From: Arthrobacter mangrovi
GTDB taxonomy: Bacteria; Actinomycetota; Actinomycetes; Actinomycetales; Micrococcaceae
Length of the DNA: 64,000 bases
Direction of reading: 5' to 3'
NCBI RefSeq assembly: GCF_026011795.1
Contig: NZ_BRVS01000005.1
Coordinates: forward strand, 62,001-126,000
Below are positions 28,417 to 39,989 of the stretch, piece after piece. Within the stretch, counting starts at the first letter, position 1; each line of letters opens with the position of its first letter. The notes beneath the pieces were generated by a model, which was not told where the DNA came from, did not search any database, and saw only the letters and a list, made by a program, of their open reading frames with translations. The translations under genes were made by a program, and so were the position numbers.

Positions 28417-29368
28417 TGTCTTCGATGCTCTTGATATTGGCCGCCATCCAGGTCAGGTAGTCCTCGCCCTCCGGGAGTGTTTCGGTAAAGACGACGACGG
28501 GAATCCCGGCCTGCTCCGCCGCCTTCCGCAGCTGCTGCGTCTGGCTCGACTCGGTCTGCTCGTTGTAGGCCAGGAATTCCACCGCGCCGGGCTTGAGCAG
28601 GTCCATAGTCGCACGCAGCGCGGTCGGCGGCGCGTCAGTGCCCTCCTCGACGGCCTCGATGAAGTCCTCCGGTGTCCGGTTTTTCAGGCCCGCCGCGTCC
28701 AACAGGTGCAGCGGCACCGGATCCGCGGCGGCCACTGCCCCGCCGGAGACCTCGGCGGCCACCTCGTCGAGCTGGCCCTGCAGCGCGTCGACGCGCTTCT
28801 GGAACGCTTCGGCGTTGGCGTTGAATTCGGCGGCGTGCTCCGGGTCCAAAGCTCCGAGCCTGTCGGCGATCCTGTCGGCGACGGCGCTGGCAGTCGGCAG
28901 GTCGTACCAGACGTGTTCGTTGAACTCGCCGTGGTTGTGCCCTTCGTGACCGTCGGCCGGCTCGTCGGCATGTTCCCCGGCCTCGGGTGCGCCTTCCACC
29001 TTGGACAGCCCGGCCGCCGTGATGATGAAGTCGTGGTCCTTGCCCGTGTCGTCCGCCAGCTGGTGCATGAAGGCGTCATAGCCGCCGCCGTTCTCCACCA
29101 GCAGGTCGGCCCCAGAAATCGCCAGCTTGTCCCGCGCCGTCGCCTCGTATGAATGCGGATCCTGCGACATCCGGTCGATGATGGAGGTCACTTCGACGCG
29201 CTCCCCGCCGATCGTCTTGGCCAGGTCGCCGTACACGTTGGTGGAGGCGACGACCTCCACCAATCCCCCGCCGCCGTCGTTGGCGCCAGGTTCCGCCGAA
29301 CCGCAGCCGGACAGGAGAAGTCCGGCCGCGGCGGCGGCGGCAATGGCGGCGAGGGACAGACGGCGCAT
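28403..29368 (-). CDS. znuA: Zinc-binding lipoprotein of an ABC importer
   Basis: A 321-residue cluster A-I binding protein. Signal and lipobox: MRRLSLAAIAAAAAAGLLLSGC (Cys 22). The mature domain has the metal-binding histidine in DPHSYEAT and the central helix beginning EFNANAEAFQKRVDAL. A His/Asp/Glu-rich loop (DGHEGHNHGEFNEH, residues ~144-157) distinguishes zinc binders from manganese binders and is absent from the second importer at 45.8 kb. First gene of the operon; a candidate Zur box lies ~60 bases upstream. Confidence 0.92.
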
Positions 29369-29426
29369 GGAAGAAACCTCACTGGAGTATGCGGAAGCGG
29401 GAAGTAAACCTGGTCCAGTCTACCCC

Positions 29427-29447
29427 TAACGCGAACCGTTCGCATTA
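29427..29447. promoter_or_regulatory. Candidate Zur operator upstream of znuA
   Basis: A 21-base palindrome with half sites TAACGCGAAC and GTTCGCATTA around a central C; 9 of 10 positions pair. It lies 59-79 bases before the znuA start, and on the same strand TAGACT follows it as a possible -10. Position and symmetry fit a Zur box; the family assignment is inferred from the adjacent zur gene. Confidence 0.65.
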
Positions 29448-29468
29448 CGTGCCACCCCCGCCTGCAGG

Positions 29469-30530
29469 TCAGGAACCGGCCCGGCGCGCTCCGTGGTTCT
29501 GCGTGGTGTCGCGGATCTCGCCGACCAGCTCCTCGATCACGTCCTCGAGGAACAGCACACCGCGCGTCGTCCCGTCCGGGCCGATGACGCGGGCCAGGTG
29601 CGACCCCGTCCGCTGCATGACGGCCAGGGCGTCCTCGATCTCCTCGTCCACGGCAAGGTTTGCCAGCGTGCGCACCTTCGTCAGCGGAATGGTGGACTCG
29701 TAGCGTTCCTCGGGGATCGTCATGACGTCCTTGAGGTGCAGGTAGCCCGTGAGGTTGTCCTCGGAGTCCGCGACGGCGAAGCGGGAGAACCCGGTCCGCC
29801 CCACTACGCGCTCGAATTCCGCGGGTGTGGTGTCGACGCCGATGGTCACCAGGTCCTTCAGCGGAACCATGGTGCTTTCCGCCGTCTGGCCGGAGAACTC
29901 CAGCGAGCTGGAAATCAGCCCCGCATCGTCCTCCACCAGGCCGTGCCGGGTGGACTCCTGCACGATGGACTGGACCTCCTCCAGCGTGAAGGTCGAGGAC
30001 ACCTCGTCCTTGGGCTCGATCCGCATCGCCCGCAGGATGTGGTTGGCGCTCCAGTTCAGGGTGGCGATCACCGGCTTGACGATCCGGGAGACGAAGACCA
30101 GCGGCGGAGCCAGCACCAGGGCCGCCTTGTCCGCCACAGACACCGAGATGTTCTTCGGCACCATCTCGCCGAAGGTCACGTGCAGGAAGGTCACCAGCAG
30201 CAGTGCGATCACGAACGAAATTCCGTAGGAGACCTCGTGCGGGATGCCGAGCCAGGCCTCGAGGGGCAGCAGCAGCAACTCCTTGATCGCAGGTTCGGCG
30301 ACGTTCAGGATCAGCAGGGAGCAGACCGTGATGCCGAGCTGCGCGCAGGCCAGCATCAGCGAGACGTTTTCCATCGCCCACAGCGTGGTCTTGGCGCGCT
30401 TGGACCCGGCCTCGGCCAGCGGTTCGATCTGGCTGCGCCGGGCCGACATGACGGCAAACTCGGCGCCGACGAAGAAGGCGTTGCCGATCAGCAGCAGCAC
30501 CAGCCACACAATGCCCATGCCCGTGCTCAT
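29469..30530 (-). CDS. CNNM/HlyC-type membrane protein with CBS pair (short form)
   Basis: A 353-residue UPF0053/CorC-family protein. The DUF21/CNNM membrane domain (residues ~1-190, starting GIVWLVLLLIGNAFFVGAEFAVMSARRSQ) has three to four helices. A CBS pair follows (STMVPLKDLVTIGVDTTPAEFERVV to VIGPDGTTRGVLFLEDVIEELVGEI). It stops right after the CBS pair, without the C-terminal CorC_HlyC domain that its upstream neighbour has. Relatives act in magnesium or cobalt homeostasis. Its ATG overlaps the stop of the neighbour (ATGA), suggesting the two work together, perhaps as a heterodimer. Confidence 0.88.
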   Translation of the reverse strand: MSTGMGIVWLVLLLIGNAFFVGAEFAVMSARRSQIEPLAEAGSKRAKTTLWAMENVSLMLACAQLGITVCSLLILNVAEPAIKELLLLPLEAWLGIPHEVSYGISFVIALLLVTFLHVTFGEMVPKNISVSVADKAALVLAPPLVFVSRIVKPVIATLNWSANHILRAMRIEPKDEVSSTFTLEEVQSIVQESTRHGLVEDDAGLISSSLEFSGQTAESTMVPLKDLVTIGVDTTPAEFERVVGRTGFSRFAVADSEDNLTGYLHLKDVMTIPEERYESTIPLTKVRTLANLAVDEEIEDALAVMQRTGSHLARVIGPDGTTRGVLFLEDVIEELVGEIRDTTQNHGARRAGS

Positions 30531-31900
30531 CGCAGGCCCCCTTCGGCTACGGCGTTGCCCGGCGTTGCCGGACGGTGCGGAACGGTGTGCGCCGCCGGCG
30601 ACGCGGCTGCCTCCGGCACGAAACGGACGCGGTCGATCCGCCGCCCGTCCATCCGTTCGACCTCCAGCTCGCCGCCGGAGACCGGGACGCGGTCGCCGAC
30701 GACGGCAATCCGGCCAAGCTCGCTCATGATGTAGCCGCCCACCGTCTCGTAGCCGGCCTCATCGGGAACGCTGAGCAGCGGAATCTGTTCCGTGACTTCG
30801 TCCGGACGCATCAGGCCGGGGAAATACCAGTCCCCCTGCGCGCTCTGCAGCACGCCGGGCTTGACCCGGTCATGTTCGTCCGAGACCTCGCCGACGATTT
30901 CCTCCACGAGGTCTTCAAGCGTGACGACGCCCGCAGTGCCGCCGTATTCGTCCAGCACCACGGCGAACTGCAGGTGGGAGGCCCGCAGCTCGGAGAGCAG
31001 GGAGTCCAGGTGGACCGTCTCGGGAACGCGCAGCACCTCGGTCATGATCGTCGCGGCGTCCAGTTCCTGCCGCTTCTGCCGCGGCACCGCAATCGCCTTC
31101 TTAATGTGGGCCACGCCGCGGACGTCATCCGGCGAGTCGCCTAGGATCGGGAACCGGGAGAAGCCGGTGCGCCGCGCGGCGGCCACCAGGTCCTCGACGG
31201 AGTCGTCCGCCTGGATGAACTCCACCCGGATACGGGGAGTCATCACGTCCGCCGCCGTCCGGCCGGAGAAGACCAGCGTCCGGGAGAGGAAGTTGGCGGT
31301 CCCGGCGTCGAGCGTGCCCATCTCCGCGGAGCGGCGCACCAGCGATGCCAGTTCCGACGGCGTGCGCGCACCGGACAGCTCCTCTTTCGCTTCCAGTCCG
31401 AAGAGGTGCAGGACCTTGTTGGAGAAGCCGTTGAGCAGAACGATCGCCGGTTTGAAGACGGCGGTGAAGACCAGCTGCGGCCGCGCCACGGCCTTGCCGA
31501 TGACCATCGGCAGGGCAATCGAGGCGTTCTTGGGAACCAGCTCGCCGATCAGCATGGAGAGCAGCGTGGCGACGGTCATCGCGATCACCGCGCCGAGCGG
31601 CCGGACCACCGCGTCCGGCAGCGAGAGGGCCGCCAGCGGGGCGCGCAGCAGGGAGCTGATGGCCGGCTCAAGCAGGAAACCGGTCAGCAGCGTGGTCAAA
31701 GTGATGCCCAGCTGGCAGCTGGAAAGCTGGGTCGACAGGGACTTCAGGCACTTCATCAGCGGCACGGCGCCCTTTTCGCCGCGGTCGACGGCGCGCTGCA
31801 CCGCCGGCTGGTCAAGCGCAACCAGGGCGAATTCGACGGCCACGAAGAAGCCGGTGCCGAGGATCAGCAGCAGCCCTGCAATGATTTGGATCCATTCCAT
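30527..31900 (-). CDS. CNNM/HlyC-type membrane protein with CBS pair and CorC domain
   Basis: A 457-residue paralogue of the downstream gene. It has the CNNM membrane domain (IIAGLLLILGTGFFVAVEFALVALDQPAVQRAV), then a CBS pair (ADVMTPRIRVEFIQADDSVEDLVAAARRTG to VLDEYGGTAGVVTLEDLVEEIVGEV). The C-terminal CorC_HlyC domain (GLMRPDEVTEQIPLLSVPDEAGYETVGGYI) follows. It is often annotated as hemolysin; the better-supported role in the family is divalent cation (Mg/Co) transport or export. First of the two-gene unit. Confidence 0.9.
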   Translation of the reverse strand: MEWIQIIAGLLLILGTGFFVAVEFALVALDQPAVQRAVDRGEKGAVPLMKCLKSLSTQLSSCQLGITLTTLLTGFLLEPAISSLLRAPLAALSLPDAVVRPLGAVIAMTVATLLSMLIGELVPKNASIALPMVIGKAVARPQLVFTAVFKPAIVLLNGFSNKVLHLFGLEAKEELSGARTPSELASLVRRSAEMGTLDAGTANFLSRTLVFSGRTAADVMTPRIRVEFIQADDSVEDLVAAARRTGFSRFPILGDSPDDVRGVAHIKKAIAVPRQKRQELDAATIMTEVLRVPETVHLDSLLSELRASHLQFAVVLDEYGGTAGVVTLEDLVEEIVGEVSDEHDRVKPGVLQSAQGDWYFPGLMRPDEVTEQIPLLSVPDEAGYETVGGYIMSELGRIAVVGDRVPVSGGELEVERMDGRRIDRVRFVPEAAASPAAHTVPHRPATPGNAVAEGGLR

Positions 31901-32142
31901 CAGCGCACCGCCCCCGGGAGGGCGTGCCGATGGTTCCCGGGAAGGGCCCCCGGAGGCCGGTCATCAGAGCCCGGACTAGAGGGCTCCTGTCCGGCTGCGG
32001 AGGCAGCGGGGAGGCAATGGGAGGTACGGGAGCGGGGGCAGCCGGTGCTGGGCGGGACTGTCCGGTGCCAGGACTTGGCATTGGCAGAACCCACGGACCG
32101 GCATCTAGAATAGCTGTCCATCGTTTTTCTAGACTAGCAGGG

Positions 32143-33904
<1,762 letters not shown>

Positions 33905-36900
33905 GTGCCAGAGCATCCCAAGCTTCGTCTACCCGAGGAATTCGGCGGTAACGAATGGCTCGTCGACGAGATCTACGAGCAGTACCTCCAGGATAAGAAT
34001 TCCGTGGACAAGAAATGGTGGAGCATCTTCGAGAATGCCGGCGCGGCAACGCCGGAGAACGGCAACGCCCCGCAGCGCAAGCAGGCCGGGCCGAGCACGG
34101 CGACCGCGGAGCTGCCGGTGGTCAAGCCCGCCAACGGTGCGCAGCCGCCTGCAGGAAAGGCAACCTCGGAACGCGGCGCGGCCAAGCACATCCCCGCCGA
34201 CTCGAAGCCGGCCCCCAACACTTCCAAGGACAAGGCCGAACCGGCCGCCGCCCCGAAACCGGCCGCCGCCCCGAAGACCGCCCCGATCCCCGCGCAGCTT
34301 CCTAAGTCCGCGCCCAGCGCCGTTTCCGAGGAAGACACGGTTTCCGTGCTGCGCGGGCCGGCCAAGGCCATCGCCACCAACATGGACCAGAGCCTCTCCG
34401 TCCCGACGGCGACCACGGTCCGCGCCGTTCCGGCCAAGCTGCTGATCGACAACCGCCTGGTCATCAACTCCAACCTGGCCCGCGCCCGCGGCGGCAAGGT
34501 GTCCTTCACCCACCTGATCGGTTACGCCGTGGTCAAGGCGCTGGGGCAGTTCCCCAGCCAGAACGTCCACTACGACGAGGTGGACGGCAAGCCGGTAGCA
34601 GTGCAGCCTGCCCACGTGAATTTCGGCATCGCGATCGACATGCCCAAGCCGGACGGCTCCCGCCTCCTGGTCGTGCCGAACATCAAGAAGGCGGAGACGC
34701 TCAACTTCTCCGAGTTCTGGCACACATACGAGGATCTGGTGAAGCGTGCCCGCAACGGCAAGCTCACCGCTGACGACTACGCCGGCACCACCGCATCGCT
34801 GACCAACCCCGGCGGCATCGGCACCGTGCACTCCGTGCCGCGCCTCTCCAAGGGCCAGGCCACCATCGTGGGCGTCGGCGCCCTCGAGTACCCGGCGGAG
34901 TTCCGCGGCGCCAGCGAGAAGACGATCGCGGCCCAGGGCGTCGGCAAGATCATCACGCTGACCTCGACCTACGACCACCGTGTCATCCAGGGTGCAGGCT
35001 CGGGCGAGTTCCTGCGCCTGGTCGAATCCCTGCTGCTCGGCGACCAGGACTTCTACGACGAGATCTTCGAGGCCCTGCGCATTCCCTACGAGCCGGTGCG
35101 CTGGCATCTCGACAACCAGGTGGACGTCGAGCTGCAGGTCAACAAGATCGCCCGGATCCAGCAGCTGATCCATGCCTACCGGGTGCGCGGCCACCTCATG
35201 GCGGACACCAACCCGCTGGAGTACGTCCAGCGCAAGCACCCGGACCTGGACATCAACACCTACGGCCTGACGCTGTGGGACCTGGACCGCGAATGGGTCA
35301 CCGGAGGCTTCGGCGGCAAGAGCAGGCTGAAGCTGCGCGACATCCTCGGCGTCCTGCGCGATGCCTACTGCCGCACCACCGGCATCGAGTACATGCACAT
35401 CCAGGATCCGGCGGAACGCGAATGGTTCCAGAACGAACTGGAACGGCCCTACGCCAAGCCGAGCCGCGAAGAACAGCTGCGCGTCCTGGGCAAGCTCAAC
35501 GCCGCGGAAGCCTTCGAAACCTTCCTGCAGACCAAATTCGTGGGCCAGAAGCGCTTCTCGCTCGAGGGCGGCGAGTCGCTCATCCCACTGCTGGACGCGG
35601 TCATCTCCGACGCCGCCGACGACGGACTGGACGAGGTAGCCATCGGCATGGCGCACCGCGGCCGCCTGAACGTCCTCACCAACATCGCAGGCAAGACGTA
35701 CGCCCAGGTGTTCCGCGAGTTCGAGGGAACCCAGGACCCGCGCAGCGTCCAGGGCTCCGGCGACGTCAAGTACCACCTCGGCACCGAAGGCACGTTCACC
35801 TCGGACAACGGCAACGAGACCAAGGTCTACCTGGCTGCCAACCCGTCCCATCTGGAGGCGGTGGACCCCGTCCTCGAGGGCGTCGTCCGGGCCAAGCAGG
35901 ACCGGCTGGACCGCGGCGACGGCGCGTTCCCCGTGCTGCCGATCATGGTGCACGGCGACGCTGCCTTCGCGGGCCAGGGTGTTGTGGCCGAAACGCTGAA
36001 CCTCTCGCAGCTCCGCGGCTACCGCACCGGCGGCACCGTCCACGTGATCGTCAACAACCAGGTCGGCTTCACCACCTCGCCGCACGCCTCGCGGTCCTCC
36101 GTGTACTCCACCGACGTGGCGAAGATGATCCAGGCTCCGGTCTTCCACGTCAACGGGGATGATCCGGAGGCCGTGGTCCGCGTCGCGCAGCTGGCTTACC
36201 GCTTCCGCGAGCGGTTCCACAAGGACGTCGTCATCGACCTGGTCTGCTACCGCCGCCGCGGCCACAACGAGGGCGACGACCCTTCGATGACGCAGCCGAT
36301 GATGTACAACCTGATCGAGGCCAAGCGGTCCACGCGCAAGCTCTACACCGAAGCGCTGGTGGGACGCGGCGACATCACGCAGGAGGAAGCCGACCAGGCC
36401 CTGCGCGACTACCAGGAACGCCTGGAGCGGGTCTTCGCGGAAACCCACGCCGCCCAGACCTCGCCGATTCCGGTGGTCACCAAGGACTCCTCGCCGATCT
36501 CGGACCTCGAGCGCCCGCTGTCCCAGCAGGCCGAGGACACCACCAACGTCCCGGCCAACACCGCCGTCAGCGGTGAGGTCATGGCGCGCATCGGCAAGGC
36601 GCACCTTGAGGTTCCGGAGGACTTCACGGTCCACCCGAAGCTGAAGGCGCTGCTGGAGAAGCGCGAGCAGATGTCCCGCGAGGGCGGCATTGACTGGGGC
36701 TTCGGCGAAATCGCCGCCTTCGGCTCGCTGCTCCTGGAAGGCGTCCCGGTCCGCCTGGCGGGCCAGGACTCGCGCCGCGGCACCTTCGTGCAGCGCCACG
36801 CCGTCCTCCACGACCGCGCGACCGGCGCCGAGTGGACTCCGCTGACCCGGCTGAGCCCGGACCAGGCCAAGCTCTGGATCTACGACTCGCTGCTGTCCGA

Positions 36901-37711
36901 ATACGCGGCCATGGGCTTCGAATACGGCTACTCGGTCGAACGGCCGGACGCCCTGGTCCTCTGGGAAGCCCAGTTCGGCGACTTCGTCAATGGCGCCCAG
37001 ACCGTCATCGACGAATTCATCTCCTCCGCCGAGCAGAAGTGGGGCCAGCGGTCCTCGCTGGTGCTGATGCTGCCGCACGGCTACGAGGGACAGGGCCCCG
37101 ACCACTCTTCCGCACGCATCGAACGCTTCCTTCAGATGTGCGCCGAGGACAACATGGTCGTCGCCAACCCGACCACGCCGGCGTCGCACTTCCACCTGCT
37201 GCGCCGCCAGGCGTACGCCCGTCCGCGCAAGCCGCTGATCATCTTCACCCCCAAGCAGCTGCTGCGCCTGAAGGCGGCGGCGTCCAAGGTCGAGGACTTC
37301 ACCGAGGGCACGTTCCGCAAGGTCATCCCCGAGGTCCAGGACCTGAACCCGGCGGACGTCGACCGCGTCGTGCTGGTCTCCGGACGCCTCTACTACGATC
37401 TGCTCGCGGCGCGGCAGAAGAGCTCCGACACCAAGACCGCACTGGTCCGGGTCGAGCAGCTCTACCCGCTGCCGGTCGAGGAGATCAAGGCGGAGCTTGC
37501 GAAGTACCCGAACGCTGAAGTGGTCTGGGCACAGGACGAGCCGGCCAACCAGGGACCGTGGCCGTTCATGGGGCTGCACCTGCCGCAGCAGCTGGACCGC
37601 AGCATGCGGCTGGTCTCGCGGCCGGCCTCGGCCGCCACGTCGACCGGCTCGGCCAAGCGCCACGCTGTTGAGCAGGACGTCCTCGTCAAGAAGGTCTTCG
37701 AGCGCAAATAA
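33905..37711 (+). CDS. kgd: Multifunctional 2-oxoglutarate decarboxylase/dehydrogenase E1 with fused succinyltransferase (Kgd)
   Basis: A 1268-residue TCA-cycle enzyme joining E1 (thiamine diphosphate decarboxylase) and an E2-type acyltransferase domain, the arrangement special to actinobacteria (Kgd/OdhA). Order: N-terminal [22 protein letters not shown]; an Ala/Pro/Lys-rich linker (~40-145); the E2 catalytic domain with [17 protein letters not shown] (His near 357); E1 with [11 protein letters not shown], ThDP motif [15 protein letters not shown] (~682) and [11 protein letters not shown]; and a C-terminal transketolase-like domain. No lipoyl domain is present, as expected. GTG start with GGAAGAGG. 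Family members are controlled by the FHA protein GarA/OdhI; that gene is not in the window. Confidence 0.95.
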   Translation: MPEHPKLRLPEEFGGNEWLVDEIYEQYLQDKNSVDKKWWSIFENAGAATPENGNAPQRKQAGPSTATAELPVVKPANGAQPPAGKATSERGAAKHIPADSKPAPNTSKDKAEPAAAPKPAAAPKTAPIPAQLPKSAPSAVSEEDTVSVLRGPAKAIATNMDQSLSVPTATTVRAVPAKLLIDNRLVINSNLARARGGKVSFTHLIGYAVVKALGQFPSQNVHYDEVDGKPVAVQPAHVNFGIAIDMPKPDGSRLLVVPNIKKAETLNFSEFWHTYEDLVKRARNGKLTADDYAGTTASLTNPGGIGTVHSVPRLSKGQATIVGVGALEYPAEFRGASEKTIAAQGVGKIITLTSTYDHRVIQGAGSGEFLRLVESLLLGDQDFYDEIFEALRIPYEPVRWHLDNQVDVELQVNKIARIQQLIHAYRVRGHLMADTNPLEYVQRKHPDLDINTYGLTLWDLDREWVTGGFGGKSRLKLRDILGVLRDAYCRTTGIEYMHIQDPAEREWFQNELERPYAKPSREEQLRVLGKLNAAEAFETFLQTKFVGQKRFSLEGGESLIPLLDAVISDAADDGLDEVAIGMAHRGRLNVLTNIAGKTYAQVFREFEGTQDPRSVQGSGDVKYHLGTEGTFTSDNGNETKVYLAANPSHLEAVDPVLEGVVRAKQDRLDRGDGAFPVLPIMVHGDAAFAGQGVVAETLNLSQLRGYRTGGTVHVIVNNQVGFTTSPHASRSSVYSTDVAKMIQAPVFHVNGDDPEAVVRVAQLAYRFRERFHKDVVIDLVCYRRRGHNEGDDPSMTQPMMYNLIEAKRSTRKLYTEALVGRGDITQEEADQALRDYQERLERVFAETHAAQTSPIPVVTKDSSPISDLERPLSQQAEDTTNVPANTAVSGEVMARIGKAHLEVPEDFTVHPKLKALLEKREQMSREGGIDWGFGEIAAFGSLLLEGVPVRLAGQDSRRGTFVQRHAVLHDRATGAEWTPLTRLSPDQAKLWIYDSLLSEYAAMGFEYGYSVERPDALVLWEAQFGDFVNGAQTVIDEFISSAEQKWGQRSSLVLMLPHGYEGQGPDHSSARIERFLQMCAEDNMVVANPTTPASHFHLLRRQAYARPRKPLIIFTPKQLLRLKAAASKVEDFTEGTFRKVIPEVQDLNPADVDRVVLVSGRLYYDLLAARQKSSDTKTALVRVEQLYPLPVEEIKAELAKYPNAEVVWAQDEPANQGPWPFMGLHLPQQLDRSMRLVSRPASAATSTGSAKRHAVEQDVLVKKVFERK

Positions 37712-37721
37712 GTAAGATGTG

Positions 37722-37757
37722 GGGTGGGGTGCCCAGGCACCCCACCCTCTTGCTTTT
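37722..37757 (+). terminator. Intrinsic terminator after kgd
   Basis: Perfect 11-bp stem GGGTGGGGTGC / GCACCCCACCC with loop CCAG, followed by TCTTGCTTTT. It starts 10 bases after the kgd stop and separates kgd from the SGNH-like gene. Confidence 0.85.
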
Positions 37758-37793
37758 AAGCAGCCGCCGGCCGAACCAACCAGAAAGCATCCC

Positions 37794-38393
37794 GTGGAGC
37801 AACGCAGAATCAGGATCGCCGCTGTCGGCGACGAACTTCTAGCCGGTATGGGCGACCAGCGCGCGCTGGGATGGCTCGGGCGCACCCTGGCTCGGACCAA
37901 TCCCTCCCCCGCGACGCTGGAGACCTTCACGCTGGCCTCGCCGAACGAAGGCACCGAAGAGCTCGCCGGCCGGTGGCTGCAGGAGGCCGGCCGGCGTTTC
38001 GACGACGGCTACGAGAACCGGCTGGTCATCGGTCTTTCCGACCGTGACCTGGACCTGGATCTGACCACGGCGCGGAGCCGGCTGAACCTGGCGAACATCC
38101 TCGACGGAGCCGCGCAGCTGAGCATCAAGGTGTTCGTGGTCGGCCCGCCGCCCGGCCTGGACGCGGCCCGGAACCAGCGGCTGGCCGAGCTTTCCGCCGC
38201 CTTCGCGGACGTCACCACGCGCCGCAAGCATGTCTACGTAGACACGTTCACGCCGCTGCTCAACCACGAACAGTGGCGGACCGACCTCGCAGCCAACGGC
38301 GGCCTTCCCGGCCAGGCCGGCTACGGCCTGATGGCGTGGCTGGTGCTGCACCGCGGCTGGTACCACTGGCTGGAGCTGCCCGAGCCGTCCTAG
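37794..38393 (+). CDS. SGNH/GDSL-fold protein lacking the catalytic serine (probable pseudoenzyme)
   Basis: A 199-residue protein with the SGNH-hydrolase outline. Block I reads RIAAVGDELLAGMGDQRALGWLGR, where the nucleophile of GDS(L) is replaced by Glu. Block V, normally D-x-x-H before P-x-x-x-G-Y, reads NGGLPGQAGYGLMAWLVL and lacks both Asp and His. Hydrophobic core blocks (NRLVIGLSDRDLDLD, IKVFVVGPPPGLDAARNQRL) are otherwise intact, and the gene shows no stop or frameshift. Esterase activity is therefore unlikely; a binding or structural role is possible. Start GTG 37794, with only AGAAAG as SD. It follows the kgd terminator, so it probably has its own promoter. Confidence 0.75.
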   Translation: MEQRRIRIAAVGDELLAGMGDQRALGWLGRTLARTNPSPATLETFTLASPNEGTEELAGRWLQEAGRRFDDGYENRLVIGLSDRDLDLDLTTARSRLNLANILDGAAQLSIKVFVVGPPPGLDAARNQRLAELSAAFADVTTRRKHVYVDTFTPLLNHEQWRTDLAANGGLPGQAGYGLMAWLVLHRGWYHWLELPEPS

Positions 38394-38433
38394 GGGCACC
38401 TCCTAAGCCCCCGGGCCTGCAGCCGCGGCACGG

Positions 38434-39399
38434 TCAGTGCGTGAAGACGATCTTGCCGGCCACGTCGCCGGCGGCCATCTTCGCGAAACCGTCCCGGGCC
38501 TGCTCCAGCGGCAGCACGCTGTCCAGCTGCGGGCGAATGCCTGTCGCGACGAGGAACTGCAGCATCCGCGCGAATTCCTCCCGCGTGCCCATTGTCGATC
38601 CGAGGACCCGCAGCTGCAGGAAGAACACGCGGTTCAGGTCTGCGGGCGGATTCGGTCCGCTCGTCGCACCGCAGGTGACGACGGCGCCGCCCGGACGGAG
38701 CGACTTCAGGGAATGCGCCCAGGTGGCCTCCCCGACCGAATCGAAGACCGTGTCCACGCGCTCGGGCAGCCGGGCCCCGGGCTCGAAGACGGCAGCAGCG
38801 CCCTGCCTGCGGGCATGCTCGCGCTTTTCCTCGGTACGTCCGGTGGCCCACACGCGGTAGCCGGCCGCAGAAGCCATCGCGATCAGCGCCGACGCGACTC
38901 CCCCGCCCGACCCCTGGACCAGGACCGTGGAGCCGGGGGCCGCGGGGTTCACCGTGAAGAGCATCCGGTACGCCGTCAACCACGACGTCGGGAGGCAGGC
39001 CGCCGCGGTAAAGTCCAGTTCGGGCGGCTTCGGCAGCAGGTTGCGGGCCGGGACCAGCACCTCATCCGCCATGGTGCCGGGATATAGCTCGGAGAGCAGT
39101 GAGCGCCGGGGATCCATCGTCTCGTCCCCCGACCAATCCGCGCTGGGGATGACGGCGTGGACGATGACTTCATTACCGTCGTCGTCGATCCCCGCAGCGT
39201 CGCAGCCGAGGACCATGGGAAGGCGATCCGCGGGCAGGCCGATCCCGCGCAGCGAAAACAAATCGTGGTGGTTCAACGCGGACGCCCTGACCCGGACGCG
39301 CTTCCAGCCCTGAGGTGCCTGCGGGCGCGGGAGCTCGCCGACGACCAGACCCGATAGCGGATCCCCGTCGGACTGGGACCTGGCATACACCGCGCGCAT
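38434..39399 (-). CDS. Zinc-binding/quinone-oxidoreductase-type dehydrogenase
   Basis: A 321-residue medium-chain reductase of the QOR type. The substrate domain starts MRAVYARSQSDGDPLSGLVVGELP and has ASALNHHDLFSLRG. The NADPH loop is VLVQGSGGGVASALIAMASAAG. The zinc-ligand cysteines of true alcohol dehydrogenases are absent, so a zinc-free NADPH-dependent reductase of quinones or enones is likely. The start is ATG 39399 because AAAGGAG lies just upstream. It is divergent from bL37. Confidence 0.85.
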   Translation of the reverse strand: MRAVYARSQSDGDPLSGLVVGELPRPQAPQGWKRVRVRASALNHHDLFSLRGIGLPADRLPMVLGCDAAGIDDDGNEVIVHAVIPSADWSGDETMDPRRSLLSELYPGTMADEVLVPARNLLPKPPELDFTAAACLPTSWLTAYRMLFTVNPAAPGSTVLVQGSGGGVASALIAMASAAGYRVWATGRTEEKREHARRQGAAAVFEPGARLPERVDTVFDSVGEATWAHSLKSLRPGGAVVTCGATSGPNPPADLNRVFFLQLRVLGSTMGTREEFARMLQFLVATGIRPQLDSVLPLEQARDGFAKMAAGDVAGKIVFTH

Positions 39400-39526
39400 G
39401 GATTCTCCTTTGAAAGCCGGCATTGGCACCATCCTAGGGCCCCGGGTTCCCGTCGCCGGTTAGGTGTGGTGCCCGAGTTATGGGAGACTGATAGGCGGTT
39501 CTTTTCGTCCAGGTAAGGAGGCAGCC

Positions 39527-39601
39527 ATGAGCAAGCGTGCACGTAAGCGTCGTGACCGTAAGCGCGGCGGCGCAAACCACGGCAAGCGTCCCAACACCTA
39601 A
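39527..39601 (+). CDS. 50S ribosomal protein bL37 (24 residues)
   Basis: A tiny gene encoding MSKRARKRRDRKRGGANHGK followed by RPNT: 24 residues, 12 of them Arg or Lys. This matches the actinobacterial ribosomal peptide bL37, which binds 23S rRNA in the large subunit. AAGGAGG sits 8 bases upstream. It is too short for most gene finders and has its own transcription unit ending at a very strong hairpin. Confidence 0.88.
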   Translation: MSKRARKRRDRKRGGANHGKRPNT

Positions 39602-39640
39602 AGCGGCGCTCCGCTAGGAGCACCGCCGGTGCCAGGCGCC

Positions 39641-39695
39641 CCGGTATGCGAAGAACCCCCAAGCCACAAGGGCTTGGGGGTTCTTCGCATACCGG
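39641..39695. terminator. 25-bp bidirectional terminator hairpin between bL37 and rsrA
   Basis: Two 25-base arms (39641-39665 and 39671-39695) are exact inverse complements around loop ACAAG. The right arm contains GGGGGTTCTTCGCAT. It sits between the bL37 stop and the convergent rsrA stop, so it can end both transcripts. Confidence 0.85.
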
Positions 39696-39713
39696 CTCGG
39701 TCCTGCGGCAGCG

Positions 39714-39989
39714 TCAGACGTCCGCCTGCACCGAGCCGGCCGCCTTAATGTGGCCGATACGGTCCAAGATGCGTTCCTTAAGCGTCTGCGGCGCGTGCTC
39801 CTGGCACGAACGCCGGACCACGGAGCGGATCAGGCACTCCAGGTCATGTTCCTGGGAGCACTCCGTGCAGGTCTCCAGATGCGCCTTTATCTCGGAGAGG
39901 TCGTCCCGGGACAGGGCCCCATCGACATACTCGTAGATCCGCTGCATGCGGTCGTCTTCGCAGTCGCCCAAGCCGTGGCAGTCGCTCAT
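39714..39989 (-). CDS. rsrA: Mycothiol-system zinc anti-sigma factor
   Basis: A 91-residue ZAS-family anti-sigma factor that holds SigH inactive until disulfide stress oxidises its thiols and releases zinc. The zinc site H37-x3-C41-x2-C44 (HLETCTEC) is present, with a further Cys at position 10 (GLGDCEDD), matching the positions used in Streptomyces RsrA. Two more cysteines lie in [13 protein letters not shown]. Its ATG overlaps the sigH stop (ATGA), giving coupled, near-stoichiometric synthesis. Confidence 0.93.
   Translation of the reverse strand: MSDCHGLGDCEDDRMQRIYEYVDGALSRDDLSEIKAHLETCTECSQEHDLECLIRSVVRRSCQEHAPQTLKERILDRIGHIKAAGSVQADV

Noticed and set aside
33929-37954. 1341-codon open frame on the minus strand
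   Set aside because: It is antisense to kgd and has only low-complexity Val/Gly/Asp/His-rich translation.
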